Shown here: piece by piece, positions 53,033 to 62,526 of the stretch
How the letters are laid out: each line of letters opens with the position of its first letter
Numbering within the stretch: the first letter of the stretch is position 1
Origin: Paenibacillus cremeus
GTDB lineage: Bacteria; Bacillota; Bacilli; Paenibacillales; NBRC-103111
NCBI RefSeq assembly: GCF_007786445.1
Contig: NZ_VNJI01000022.1
Span: forward strand, 40,876 to 104,875
Reading direction: 5' to 3'
Length of the DNA: 64,000 nucleotides
The notes under the pieces: generated by a model
Told to the model about the DNA's origin: nothing
What the model saw: only the letters and a program-made list of their open reading frames with translations
Databases searched by the model: none
Translations under genes and position numbers: made by a program

Positions 53033-54616
53033 TTACTTAATCTTGGCATTCGACATCCGCTGGAAGGCGGCGCGGTCCGCTTCAAGCACCTTATCGACGC
53101 CGAGCTTTTTCGCCTCATCGACATATTTGCCCCACTCATCCAGACTGCGCTGGCCCAGGATGAATTTCGCAATATTTTCTTCCCGGTGCTTGTTGATTGC
53201 TTCTCCGGCGGTCGCCATCAGCTCCATCTCTTTCTCATTGTATGCAAGCTCCGGCTTCAGCTTGTCATCATACGGCCGAGCATCGGTGTAAGCCTTCTGC
53301 AGCTCCGGCGAAGACAAGGACAAGTGGGCGTCATAATCGAACCAGGTATACGTGGCGTAGGTGGACAAGCCGGTTTTTTTCCGCATATCCGCTACGTCCG
53401 TGTAGTTCTCGATAAACTTTTTCTTGCCGTTCTCCACCTTGTATGTGGTGCCCTCTTTCCCCCAGCTGAACGACGCCAAGGCATCCTCGGAGTAGAAGTA
53501 ATCCATGAATTTCATGATGTCCTTGATCTGCTTGGACGTGGAGGCTACCATCGGCCCCGACACCTTAAAGTGGGTGTACGCATTCAGCGCTTTCCCTCCC
53601 GGACCCGCCGGAGGCGGCATGAACGCCAGGTTGAAGTCTTTGTTATCCTTGCGCAGCGGCTGGTTGAAGAAGTCGATCCGCCCGATATAATCGTTTGTAA
53701 TAAAGCTGCGGTTGGTCGAGATCAGATCCTGCCACTGCTTCGCGTCTACCGTTAACCAATCCGGAGGGATCAGCCCTTCCTTGTAAAACTTGTTCATGTA
53801 CTCGACCGCTTTTTTGTAATTGTCCTCGATCGCGCCGTAGCGCCATTCCTTCTTGTCGTAATCGTAGTAGAACTCCTCGCCCGTGCCGAACTCGGCCGCC
53901 AGCGTCCGCATAATTTTCACTTGAGCGCCGGTACGGAACGAGAACGGATAGCTGTTCGGATAAAGCTCCTTCAGCTTCTTGAGCACGGTATACAGCTCAT
54001 CGTAAGTCGTCGGCGCCTTCAGTCCGTTCTTTTTAAACACGTCTTCGCGGTACAGCCACGTCGTCCGGTTCGTCTCGGCAATACCCTGGTTCGGGAAAAT
54101 GTACATTTTCCCGTCCGCCGACAGCGAATATTTCGTATCGTCCGGGTATTTATCCATCCACTTCTTGAAGTTCGGCATATCGTTCACGTAATCCAAAATA
54201 TTAGCCAGCGCACCTTGCTGACCGTATTTATCCGCGAGCGACTTACTCGGCGAATACATGATGTCCGGCATGCTGCCCGAAGCAATCGCCAGACTTAAGC
54301 TGTCCTCGATTTTGCCGGAGGGAACCTGGACGTCCAGCGTGACGCCGGTCTTCTCCTCAATCCATTTCCAGACCGGCCAATCCTTGTTGTACGGCCAGCT
54401 GGGGTGCGAATCGTCGAGCATCTTGAATGTCAGCTTCTTCGACGGATCGAGCAGCTTCGAGGTCGTACTTCCACTCGCGCTGCCACTGCCTGCCCCGCTG
54501 CCGCTGTCTCCAGCCTTCGGACTTGTGCTTCCGCCGGAACCGCTGCCGCTCGAACAGCCTGCGGCTATGGCTCCGGTCATGACGATGGACATGATTAACG
54601 ATACTCCCTTTTTCAA
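53033..54616 (-). CDS. LplA-type sugar-binding lipoprotein
   Basis: A 527-residue extracellular solute-binding protein. Lipobox IAAGC (Cys21), a Ser/Gly-rich tether, then a large family 1 fold (WPVWKWIEEKTGVTLDVQVP near 80; RTTWLYREDVFKKNGLKAPTTYDE). This large type works with LplB/LplC permeases and an MsmX-like ATPase. The ligand is probably an oligosaccharide. Last gene of the importer operon. Confidence 0.93.
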   Translation of the reverse strand: MKKGVSLIMSIVMTGAIAAGCSSGSGSGGSTSPKAGDSGSGAGSGSASGSTTSKLLDPSKKLTFKMLDDSHPSWPYNKDWPVWKWIEEKTGVTLDVQVPSGKIEDSLSLAIASGSMPDIMYSPSKSLADKYGQQGALANILDYVNDMPNFKKWMDKYPDDTKYSLSADGKMYIFPNQGIAETNRTTWLYREDVFKKNGLKAPTTYDELYTVLKKLKELYPNSYPFSFRTGAQVKIMRTLAAEFGTGEEFYYDYDKKEWRYGAIEDNYKKAVEYMNKFYKEGLIPPDWLTVDAKQWQDLISTNRSFITNDYIGRIDFFNQPLRKDNKDFNLAFMPPPAGPGGKALNAYTHFKVSGPMVASTSKQIKDIMKFMDYFYSEDALASFSWGKEGTTYKVENGKKKFIENYTDVADMRKKTGLSTYATYTWFDYDAHLSLSSPELQKAYTDARPYDDKLKPELAYNEKEMELMATAGEAINKHREENIAKFILGQRSLDEWGKYVDEAKKLGVDKVLEADRAAFQRMSNAKIK

Positions 54617-54659
54617 AGCGTTCCCCTTCTTTCGATTGGAATGGAATCAGCCTTAAGCT

Positions 54660-55529
54660 TTAGCCTTTGACGGAGCCGATCGTGACGCCTTTGACAAAAT
54701 ACTTTTGCAGGAACGGATACAGCAGCAGAATCGGAACCGTCGACACGATGATCGTGGCGAATTTGAGCGACTCCTCGACGATGAGCGAATCACCTCCCAC
54801 ACTGCTCACATCGCCATTGACGATTTGACCGGCGAGGACGATATTGCGCAGTACGACCTGCAGCGGGAACAGCTCGGCTTTGCGGAGATACAGCAGCGCG
54901 GAATAGAAATTGTTCCACATCCCCACCGCGTAAAACAGCCCGATTGTAGCGAGCGACGCCTTCGACAGTGGGAGCACCAGCCGGACGAAGATGCCGATAT
55001 CGTTCAGCCCGTCGATGCGGCCTGCCTCCTCCAGCTCCTTCGGGATGTTCGAGAAAAACGTCCGCATAATGATCAGATTCCAGGTACTGACCGCGGTCGG
55101 CAAAATCATGCCCCAGATCGTATCGACGATGCCGACCTGCTTCACCACGAGAAACGTTGGAATCATGCCTCCGCTGAAAAACATCGTGAATACGATCATA
55201 AGCGTAAACGTCTGATGAAACAGCATGTGCTTCTTCGAGATGGCGTACGCGCCCATCGCGGTGATGATCAGCGACAGCACAGTAGAAACGACGGTGTACA
55301 CAATCGTATTCACGTACGCACTGCCAATGCGAGGGTCCTTCAGTACGAGCTTATACATATCGAAGTTAAGTCCCTTCGGCCACAGGCCAATCTCGCCTCG
55401 CATCACGTAGATGTCCTTGCTAAGGGAGACGGCGATCATGTACAGGAACGGATACAAGGTGGCTGCCACGACGAGCAGCAAGCAGATGACGATCAGCACA
55501 TTGGCTAGGCTCCATTTTTTGGCTACCAT
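54660..55529 (-). CDS. LplC/YtcP-type carbohydrate ABC permease
   Basis: 289 residues, six helices, with the EAA loop (IPKELEEAGRIDGLNDIGIFVRLVLPLSKA) and C-terminal KYFVKGVTIGSVKG typical of the group. It overlaps the upstream permease gene by 7 bp. Channel half with the LplB-type subunit. Confidence 0.95.
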   Translation of the reverse strand: MVAKKWSLANVLIVICLLLVVAATLYPFLYMIAVSLSKDIYVMRGEIGLWPKGLNFDMYKLVLKDPRIGSAYVNTIVYTVVSTVLSLIITAMGAYAISKKHMLFHQTFTLMIVFTMFFSGGMIPTFLVVKQVGIVDTIWGMILPTAVSTWNLIIMRTFFSNIPKELEEAGRIDGLNDIGIFVRLVLPLSKASLATIGLFYAVGMWNNFYSALLYLRKAELFPLQVVLRNIVLAGQIVNGDVSSVGGDSLIVEESLKFATIIVSTVPILLLYPFLQKYFVKGVTIGSVKG

Positions 55530-56509
55530 AAGCTCGTTTCACCTACCTTGCGGCTCAAATAATTGGCCGAATAAACGAAGATCAGGCTCACGACGCCGCC
55601 GAACATATCGATGGCCGTCGCATAGCTGTAGTTCCCCTGACTGAGACCGGTGCGGTACACGTAAGTGCCGATGATGTCGGCCGTTTCATAAATCGCCGGA
55701 TTGTAGAGCAGAAACACCTTTTCGAAGCCGATTTCCAGCACCTTGCCGATGTTCAGAATGAATAAGATGACGATCGCCGGCGCGATGCCGGGCAGTGTGA
55801 CGTGCAGGACGCGCTTCCACCGGCTGGCGCCATCCATTTCCGCCGCCTCGTACAGCTGAGGGTCGATGGCGGTCAGCGCCGCCAAATAAATGATCGTTTC
55901 CCAGCCGACATGCTGCCAAATTTCCGAAATGACGTAGATCGGCCGGAACAGCTCCGCTCTCACCATGAAATTGATCGGCTCCATGCCGAGCCATTTAATG
56001 ATGTGGTTCACGATCCCGCTGGTCGGCGATAAGAACATGACCACCATGCTCGCCACCACGACATTGGATATGAAGTGCGGCAGGTAGCTGACCGTCTGCA
56101 CGAACCGCTTGAACACCGCGTGCTTCAGCTCGTTGAGCAGGAGCGCGAGGACGATCGGCGCCGGAAACCCGAACACCAGCTTATTCACGCCGAGCAGGAA
56201 CGTATTGCGCAGCAGCTTGAAGAAATCCGGATTCTCAAAAAACAGCTGATAATACTTGAGTCCGACCCACGGGCTCGCCCATACGCCTTTAAATAAGTTG
56301 TAGTTTTTAAACGAAATGACAATTCCGAACATGGGGAGGTACTTAAACACGATATAGTACAGGAGACAAGGCAGGAACAGCAGCAGTAACAATCGGCTTT
56401 GCTTGAATCGCTTCCGCAGACTCGGCGCCGTGGACCGAGCTGCTTTCACTTCGCCGGGCCGCAGCACGTCCGTCCGGGAAGTCGTCACATCTACAGTGGG
56501 CATACGCAT
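55523..56509 (-). CDS. LplB/YteP-type carbohydrate ABC permease
   Basis: About 328 residues. A basic N-terminal tail is followed by LLLLFLPCLLYYIVFKYLPMFGIVISF, six helices and the EAA loop (DPQLYEAAEMDGASRWKRVLHVTLPG). ATG codons at 56509 and 56503 both have AGGAG or AGAGG nearby and either may be used; a frame to 56578 lacks a ribosome site. First gene of the operon, divergent from an AraC-type regulator. Confidence 0.93.
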   Translation of the reverse strand: MRMPTVDVTTSRTDVLRPGEVKAARSTAPSLRKRFKQSRLLLLLFLPCLLYYIVFKYLPMFGIVISFKNYNLFKGVWASPWVGLKYYQLFFENPDFFKLLRNTFLLGVNKLVFGFPAPIVLALLLNELKHAVFKRFVQTVSYLPHFISNVVVASMVVMFLSPTSGIVNHIIKWLGMEPINFMVRAELFRPIYVISEIWQHVGWETIIYLAALTAIDPQLYEAAEMDGASRWKRVLHVTLPGIAPAIVILFILNIGKVLEIGFEKVFLLYNPAIYETADIIGTYVYRTGLSQGNYSYATAIDMFGGVVSLIFVYSANYLSRKVGETSLW

Positions 56510-56579
56510 TCTCCTGTTCCTCTCATTTTTGTGAAAAGGTGTTGACTTTCGCTTGGTAATGCCTATAGTAAAAGACAAA

Positions 56580-56714
56580 TTCCCGAATAGAAATCAGCAG
56601 ATTTACTGGTTCTGGACGAATTTACGGATAATCCGAAGATGTGTGAAGGATCTATAAAAACGACAAGTCCAAGCCCTATATAGTAAAATCCCCTATCGAA
56701 CGGAGCGAGCCCGA
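56580..56714. promoter_or_regulatory. Divergent promoter region with an 11-bp palindrome
   Basis: The gap between the LplB-type gene and the divergent regulator holds CGGATAATCCG (56625-56635), a perfect palindrome that could be an operator. A TATAGT and other AT-rich patches are present, but no well-spaced promoter stands out on either strand. Confidence 0.35.
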
Positions 56715-58964
56715 ATGCAAACCATTCTTCGCTTTAGGCAGCTGTCCCGATCCTTATTCATTCGCTTGCTCGCCAGCTTTACGCTGATCATCGTTTTGCT
56801 GTCTTCGTTCAACTACTTGTCCTTCACCTTTTTCCGTACCCAGCTGGAAGAGGAAATCATTACGTATAACAATTTGAACCTCAAGCAAACGACCGACAGC
56901 TATGAGACGCATCTTCAGCTCATCGCGAATCTGGTGCTCGGCTTTTATTCCAGCGACCGGGTGCAAATTTTATATAAAAACCCCTCCGCCTATAATCTCG
57001 CCAGCGACATCCGGTCCGATATCCAGAACACCGTTAACAATCCGCTGCTGTATATGGAGAACTTGATGCTGGTGTTTAAGGACACGAACTTCATCTTGGA
57101 AAAAGAGGGCTCGTCCGCTCCGGACACAATGTTCACGAAGTTTTACAGCAGCGACGCCTACCCGTATGAGTTTTGGCAAAAGCAGTTTGATGCTCCGCTG
57201 TTCTTCAATCTGTATCCGGCCGCCCCTTTTTACTATAAAACCTTTAAAAGCGTCCCAGCTCCCAGGGGAACCCTGCTGCCGGTCATCATTAAAAACAAGC
57301 TGACCCCCGGACTGTACATGGTCGCCTTGCTGGATGCGGAGAAAGCGTACAAGGCGTTTCACCGCTCGATCAACGACAACTTTGTCATGCTCGACGAACA
57401 AGGCAAGATCGTCTACTCCTCCGCAGCCGAGGCGTTCGGGCCGCTCCCCGAGCTGAAGAACGGGCATGGCTATGTGCAAAACGGCAACTATTATTACTTT
57501 TATACGAAGGGTGACTATTCTGGGCTGACGTACGTGAATATCATTCCGACGCAGGAGATCGGCTCGAAGGTTTCCCGGCTCAATCTGACGCTGTTCACCT
57601 TGCTGCTCGTCGCGATCGCCATCGGTATCGGCACCTCGGTCTTGTTCAGTCTGCGGTTCAACAACCCGGTGAAGAAGATCATCGATTCGATCCGGCAGCT
57701 CAACACAGGCGAAGCCGCAGCCACCGGGCTTAGCAAGGACGAATTCGAGCAAATCAACACAACCATCCACAGCCTGTTTAAAACCAATAAAGACATTCAC
57801 CAAGTGCTGGACGAGAAAAATTCGCTGCTCAAATACTACGCCATCACGAACAAGGTCAAAAATATTCACAGCCAGTACGACGACTTCAAGGAGCTTGCGC
57901 CGAATGGCCGGCCGTTCCGCTTTGTGCTGTTTCAGCTGTATTTTACCCCTCGGTTCTATGAGTTCGCCGAGGTGGGAGAGGCGCGCGCCACGTATTTTTC
58001 CCGGGAAATTATTCGGCAGTATATGTCCACGTACTACAAGGATGCGCACACCTTTCAAGTGGAGAACGATCAGATTTTGACCGTCGTGTTTAATGGGGAG
58101 CAGGTGCAGGAGGAGGAGCTTTCCGTTGTTTTGAACCGGCTGAAGGAGGTCTTCGACCACGATAAGGAAATTTGCTTCCTGACGATCGCGCTGAGCCCGT
58201 TCTATCAAGAGTCCGCGCAATTTACCGTCGCTTATGAAGCCGTATTGGAGCTGGCCGAGGGCCGAATGCTGAATGCGGACACGCAAATTATCGAGCAGCC
58301 GCCAAGGTCCGGCGAGCCGTTCACGCTGACCCCGTCGCAGGAGCAGGAGTTCGAAGCCAATCTGCGGGGCGGCAATGATGAAGTGGTGCTTCGGCTCGTT
58401 AGGCGGGTGCTGGGTGCGATGCAGAAAAAAGGGGCGACGGCGGGGCAAATCAAGCGGCTGTGCAAGGACCTGCTGGACAAGACGCTCACCACGCTCGCTC
58501 TGCTGAACATCGACAGCAAGATCGGCGGGGAGCAGCTCGAACTGCAGCGTCAGGTGCTAGCGTGTCACACGCTGGAGCAGCTGGAGACGCTGATGATGCA
58601 GGCGCTCAGTGCGGCCTGCGAGCTGGTTCGGCTGCGCAAGGATCAGCGCGACCCCATGGCCCGCTTCGTGCTCGAGTACCTGGAGCAGCATTATCACGAG
58701 GATATTACGCTCGATTCGGTGGCCGAGAAGCTGGACATTTCCGGAGGCTATCTCTCCAGCTATTTTAAGGAAAAGACCGGGCATAATTTCATCGATTACG
58801 TGCATGAGGTGCGCATTACCAAGGCCAGGGAGCTGCTGCTCCAATCCGAGCTGAAAATTCAGGAGGCGGCGTCCCAGGTCGGCTACCACAATCTGAACTC
58901 CTTTAACCGCATGTTCAAAAAGTACACCGGCATGACCCCCAGCGAATTCCGTCGCAGTTCTTAA
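56715..58964 (+). CDS. Membrane-bound AraC-family transcriptional regulator
   Basis: A 749-residue single-component sensor-regulator. A first helix lies near residues 15-37, an extracellular sensor domain at about 40-285, a second helix near 290-312, then a coiled-coil-like linker, a cytoplasmic middle domain and a C-terminal AraC double HTH (about 650-749: ITLDSVAEKLDISGGYLSSYFKEK, then IQEAASQVGYHNLNSFNRMFKK). This architecture is common in Paenibacillus next to LplABC-type importers. It probably senses the imported sugar outside the cell and controls the divergent operon. Confidence 0.93.
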   Translation: MQTILRFRQLSRSLFIRLLASFTLIIVLLSSFNYLSFTFFRTQLEEEIITYNNLNLKQTTDSYETHLQLIANLVLGFYSSDRVQILYKNPSAYNLASDIRSDIQNTVNNPLLYMENLMLVFKDTNFILEKEGSSAPDTMFTKFYSSDAYPYEFWQKQFDAPLFFNLYPAAPFYYKTFKSVPAPRGTLLPVIIKNKLTPGLYMVALLDAEKAYKAFHRSINDNFVMLDEQGKIVYSSAAEAFGPLPELKNGHGYVQNGNYYYFYTKGDYSGLTYVNIIPTQEIGSKVSRLNLTLFTLLLVAIAIGIGTSVLFSLRFNNPVKKIIDSIRQLNTGEAAATGLSKDEFEQINTTIHSLFKTNKDIHQVLDEKNSLLKYYAITNKVKNIHSQYDDFKELAPNGRPFRFVLFQLYFTPRFYEFAEVGEARATYFSREIIRQYMSTYYKDAHTFQVENDQILTVVFNGEQVQEEELSVVLNRLKEVFDHDKEICFLTIALSPFYQESAQFTVAYEAVLELAEGRMLNADTQIIEQPPRSGEPFTLTPSQEQEFEANLRGGNDEVVLRLVRRVLGAMQKKGATAGQIKRLCKDLLDKTLTTLALLNIDSKIGGEQLELQRQVLACHTLEQLETLMMQALSAACELVRLRKDQRDPMARFVLEYLEQHYHEDITLDSVAEKLDISGGYLSSYFKEKTGHNFIDYVHEVRITKARELLLQSELKIQEAASQVGYHNLNSFNRMFKKYTGMTPSEFRRSS

Positions 58965-58994
58965 AATGCGGGCCGGGGAGAAGGCCCCTGTGGC

Positions 58995-59070
58995 CATTAG
59001 CTGCTTTGAAGGCACTTATTCGCTAATATCGAGGAAACTATAGTGGAATAGCTGCCTTTGCGGCAGTTAC
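58995..59070. other. Structured intergenic segment
   Basis: The convergent gap contains a GCTGCC-TTTG-CGGCAG hairpin (59051-59066) after a segment reading GGCACTTATTCGCTAA (59009-59024). The segment vaguely resembles the 29-bp element of the carbohydrate operon (GGCACTT...CGCTA). No gene is seen. Confidence 0.35.
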
Positions 59071-59096
59071 AGACCAGCCATCGCCTCCGGCTGCCG

Positions 59097-59142
59097 AAAA
59101 AGCCCGATTTAGCTGCTCGTTGAGCAATTAAATCGGGCTTTG
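59097..59142. terminator. Bidirectional terminator between the AraC-type gene and fdhD
   Basis: AAAAAGCCCGATTTA and TAAATCGGGCTTTG pair around an internal GCTGCTC...GAGCA stem. On the minus strand the tail is TTTTT, so it mainly serves fdhD. Confidence 0.8.
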
Positions 59143-59178
59143 CTTGTCTGCGGGTGAATTTAGCTGCTCGTAGTGCAG

Positions 59179-60018
59179 CTATTGCTCCGGCGATCGATGC
59201 GCGATCCGCTCCGCGTGGGTGTACACATTGAAGGCGTCGCCCCGGATAAATCCGACGACCGTAATGCCGAGCTCCTCCGCCAGCTGCAGCCCAAGCTCGG
59301 TCGGTGCCGATTTGGACAAGAGGATGCCGACGCCAATCTTGGCGGCTTTGAGGATGATCTCCGAAGACATGCGTCCGCTGAACGCGAGCATCTTCCCCTT
59401 GAGTGGGATGCGTTCATGGAGGATGTGTCCATACAGCTTATCGAGAGCATTGTGCCGGCCGATGTCGGTGCGGACGGCGAGCAGCCGATCCGCTGTGCAC
59501 AGCGCGGCATTGTGTACGCCTCCCGTGCGGCGAAAATCATCCGAGCTCCGCTGCAGCTCGCGCATCAGCCCGAGGCACTGCTCCGGGGTCAGCTGATTTG
59601 GGCGGACAGGGATCGTCTTCGCCGTTTGGGCGTCGTTGTGGAAGTAGAATTGGCGGCTCTTGCCGCAGCAGGATCCGAGAAAGCGCTTGTTGTACCAGTC
59701 CTTTCCCCGGGTCTGCGGGTTGACCAGCGTCACCTCGGCTATACCTTGCTCGATGTGCAATGCGAGGCTGCGAATGTCGGCTGCGGTGCGAATCATTCCC
59801 TCCGATGCGAGAAAGCCGATCGTGAGCTCCTCGAGCTCGGTCGGCGTGCAGACGAGCGTCGCGAACTCTTCGCCGTCCACGCGGATCGTCAACGGACGCT
59901 CGGTGACGACCTCGTCCTCCTGCTCGTGCAGCCGTCCTCCCTCATATTTCAGAATGCGGCGTACCGCTGTTACTTTTTGTTCCGGTTCCAAGGTGGTCAC
60001 TCCATTCTGGTGAGGCAC
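59179..60018 (-). CDS. fdhD: Formate dehydrogenase accessory sulfurtransferase FdhD
   Basis: 279 residues, full length for FdhD. The sulfur-carrying cysteines are in LGSCCGKSR; GGVHNAALC, DIGRHNALDKLYG and SGRMSSEIILKAAKIGV are further signatures. FdhD passes sulfur from IscS-type desulfurase to the molybdenum cofactor of formate dehydrogenases. The GTG at 60018 lacks a clear ribosome site, so a later start is possible. It lies 5 bp after the oxidoreductase gene and is probably translated by coupling. Confidence 0.94.
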   Translation of the reverse strand: MPHQNGVTTLEPEQKVTAVRRILKYEGGRLHEQEDEVVTERPLTIRVDGEEFATLVCTPTELEELTIGFLASEGMIRTAADIRSLALHIEQGIAEVTLVNPQTRGKDWYNKRFLGSCCGKSRQFYFHNDAQTAKTIPVRPNQLTPEQCLGLMRELQRSSDDFRRTGGVHNAALCTADRLLAVRTDIGRHNALDKLYGHILHERIPLKGKMLAFSGRMSSEIILKAAKIGVGILLSKSAPTELGLQLAEELGITVVGFIRGDAFNVYTHAERIAHRSPEQ

Positions 60019-60023
60019 CGCAG

Positions 60024-62378
60024 CTACTGATCAACCGCATCCTCGAGCTCGACGATTCGCTTCTCGACATACCTTGTATCCTTTAGCGCAAAATACGTTT
60101 CCGCCTTCTCCACGATCGCTGCGGTAGTATACTCCGGGATTCCGGCGAATGGCTCGTATACTCCTTTTGGAATCAGACAGTTACCTTCGGGCCAGTGCAC
60201 CTCGATATTGCCTTTTCGCACGTTGACCGTCTTGGCCTTGCCGTTCATCCGCCCGTACCGGTTATACACGACGATCGGATCGCCGTCCTTCAGATTCAGC
60301 TCGGCCGCATCCTCTCCGCTGATGAGCACGTCGTACCGATCCGCCGCATTGAACGGGTCCGTCTCGCTGTAGATCATCGAGTTGAACTGCTTGCCGCGCC
60401 GCGTCGTCACGTGAAAATGCCCCTCCGGCTTACGCAGCTCCGGCAGCTCAATCGGCAGCAGCTGCCCGCGCCCGTCCGGTGTCGGACAGACGCCGCCCTC
60501 GCACAGCCAGGCGCCGCCCCATTGAAACACATCGCCGCGCCCTCGCAGCTGCTGAATGCCGTCGTAGTATGGCGCCGCTTTCGCGATTTCCTCGCGAAGC
60601 TCGGCGGCGCTGCTCATGCGCAGGAGCGCCTTGCCCTCCGGCTTAATTCTCGCCGCCAGGTCGGCGTAGATCGCCCACTCCGCCCGCGCTTCCTCGATTC
60701 GCGGACCCTCGATCTCGGGCGAGAAGTACACCATCCGCTCCGTCGAGGTGGAAGTCCCCCCGCCGGGCTGCTCGTAGCGCGTCATCGCCGGGAGCACGAT
60801 CACCTCTTCCCGCGCATCCGCCAGCGTGGAGGTGTTCAGCACGATGTCCTGATGGACGCGGACATCGACGCTCTCGAGGCACTGCCGGATGAAATCCGGG
60901 TCCGGCATCGTTTCGAGGAAGTTGCCGCCGGAGGTATAGAACACCTTCAGCTTCCGCTCGTGGTCCTCGGGCAGCAGCGCATTCTCGAGCGACACGCCGA
61001 CGATATCGCCCTGCCACTCGGGCAGCTTGAAGCCCCAAACCCGTTCAATGCGCTCGATGTCGGCGGGCTTGAACTCGCCGCCGGGCAGGCTGAACGGGTC
61101 GGCCCCCATTTCGCCGGAGCCCTGCACGCCGCTGTGCCCGCGGATCGGCATCAGGCCGCAGTGAGGCCGGCCGAGAAAGCCGCGCAGCAGCGCGAGGTTT
61201 GCGACCTGCGAGATGTTGTCCGTGCCGAAGCGGTGCTGCGTCAGCCCCATACTCCAGACGAACACGGCGGACTTCGCCCCCGCCAGCAGCTGAGCAAACT
61301 CCCGCATGCGCTCCCGGCTCAAGCCGGATGACCGCTCCAGCAGCGCCCAATCCTGCTTCAGCACATGCGCCTTCAGCGCCTCGATGCCATTCGTGTGCTC
61401 CCGCACGAAGGTATGATCAATCGCCGAGCCCGGCTGATTCGCCTCCATCTCGAACCAAATCTTCATGATTCCGTTCATGAAGGCGATATCGCCGCCGATG
61501 TTCACTTGATAAAAATCATCGGTCAGCTTCGTGCCGAACAACGCCGATTCCGGGATGGATGGAATCCAATATTTTTCCATCGACGGCTCGTAATACGGGT
61601 TGATCGCGATGATCTTCGTGCCTGCCCGTTTGGCCGCGTACATATATTTCGTCGACACCGGCTGGTTGTTCGCGGCAACGCTGCCCCAGAACACCAGCAC
61701 GTCGGTGCCGATCCAATCCTTGTAATTGCAGCTGGACGCCCCGATACCCACCGAGCGCTTCAGCGCCGTTTTCGACGGAGAGTGGCAGATGCGGGAGGCG
61801 TTGTCGATATGGTTCGTTCCGATGAAGCGCGCCACTTTGGCTGCTGCGTAATACGACTCGTTCGTGATCCCCCGCGCCGTCAAATAAAACGCCAGCTGCT
61901 TCGGGTCGATCGCCCGGATTTTGCCCGCGATCCGATCCAGCGCCTCGTCCCATGACAGCCGCGTGAACCGTGTCTCCCCCTTCCGCCGGATGAGCGGATA
62001 CGGGATGCGCCCCAGCTTGCGCAGCTCGGTGCTGTCCATTTGGCGCAGCTTAGCGATGTCCTGATGCAGCACCTGCGGACGAATCGCCGGCATCGTGCTG
62101 AGCCGCAGCACATTCAGGCGCGTGGTGCACAAATGCGGCCCCTCCAGCGTGCGGTCGTACAGTCCGGACACACCCAACGCACAGCCGTCGCACACCCCCT
62201 GTGTCAAAATCCGGTACGCATACGGCAGCTGGTCGCGGTTTTCCCATGCGATTTTGGCCATGTCCCTTATATGATGTGGCTTGACCTGCCCTAATCCGAA
62301 CGGTACCTTGCTCACCCACAGCTTCGGCTCGAGCCGCTTAGGCAGCTTAATTGGCCCCGTATGCTTCGTGCTCCCCAT
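60024..62378 (-). CDS. FdhF/YdeP family molybdopterin oxidoreductase
   Basis: 784 residues. The N-terminal region has a Cys cluster (GVCDGCALGVSGLYD, HLCTTR) and the body is a molybdopterin oxidoreductase domain (ISEMGADPF-like GEMGADPFSLPGG, KVFYTSGGNFLETMPD) followed by a molydop-binding domain (HFHVTTRRGKQFNSM, NRYGRMNGKA). This soluble branch relates to E. coli YdeP and Bacillus FdhF-like proteins; formate oxidation is likely but not certain. Start 62378 is chosen for GGAGG 9 nt upstream; the frame extends further without support. It is preceded by a structured leader and followed by fdhD. Confidence 0.88.
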   Translation of the reverse strand: MGSTKHTGPIKLPKRLEPKLWVSKVPFGLGQVKPHHIRDMAKIAWENRDQLPYAYRILTQGVCDGCALGVSGLYDRTLEGPHLCTTRLNVLRLSTMPAIRPQVLHQDIAKLRQMDSTELRKLGRIPYPLIRRKGETRFTRLSWDEALDRIAGKIRAIDPKQLAFYLTARGITNESYYAAAKVARFIGTNHIDNASRICHSPSKTALKRSVGIGASSCNYKDWIGTDVLVFWGSVAANNQPVSTKYMYAAKRAGTKIIAINPYYEPSMEKYWIPSIPESALFGTKLTDDFYQVNIGGDIAFMNGIMKIWFEMEANQPGSAIDHTFVREHTNGIEALKAHVLKQDWALLERSSGLSRERMREFAQLLAGAKSAVFVWSMGLTQHRFGTDNISQVANLALLRGFLGRPHCGLMPIRGHSGVQGSGEMGADPFSLPGGEFKPADIERIERVWGFKLPEWQGDIVGVSLENALLPEDHERKLKVFYTSGGNFLETMPDPDFIRQCLESVDVRVHQDIVLNTSTLADAREEVIVLPAMTRYEQPGGGTSTSTERMVYFSPEIEGPRIEEARAEWAIYADLAARIKPEGKALLRMSSAAELREEIAKAAPYYDGIQQLRGRGDVFQWGGAWLCEGGVCPTPDGRGQLLPIELPELRKPEGHFHVTTRRGKQFNSMIYSETDPFNAADRYDVLISGEDAAELNLKDGDPIVVYNRYGRMNGKAKTVNVRKGNIEVHWPEGNCLIPKGVYEPFAGIPEYTTAAIVEKAETYFALKDTRYVEKRIVELEDAVDQ

Positions 62379-62402
62379 TTTTGTCATCCTCCATTCCATT
62401 TT

Positions 62403-62525
62403 CGGGCATAAAAAAGCCGCAACAACCAAACCCTTCTTTAGATCAAAAAAAAGGATTCGACAGTTACGGCGGTTAGTCTTGAGCAGGTTCGCTGCTAAGT
62501 GCCAACGGCACAGGTATGCAGTTAG
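62403..62525 (-). promoter_or_regulatory. Structured leader with terminator-like hairpin before the FdhF-type gene
   Basis: Read on the minus strand, the gap after the DUF2294 gene shows GTGCC-GTT-GGCAC, then AGCAG-CGAAC-CTGCT, then GCCGTAAC, whose partner GTTGCGGC lies about 45 nt later and is followed at once by TTTTTTATG. The last stem with its T-run looks like a terminator whose 5' half could be held by the preceding structure, as in an attenuator or riboswitch. A molybdenum-cofactor or tungsten ligand would suit the gene, but I do not recognise a known class. Confidence 0.45.
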
Positions 62526-62526
62526 G

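Noticed and set aside
56970..58448. 492-codon minus-strand frame opposite the AraC-type regulator
   Set aside because: Antisense to a well-supported gene; no recognisable domain.
62403..62525. Known Moco riboswitch
   Set aside because: I could not match the leader to a consensus I know with confidence, so it is listed only as an unidentified structured leader.
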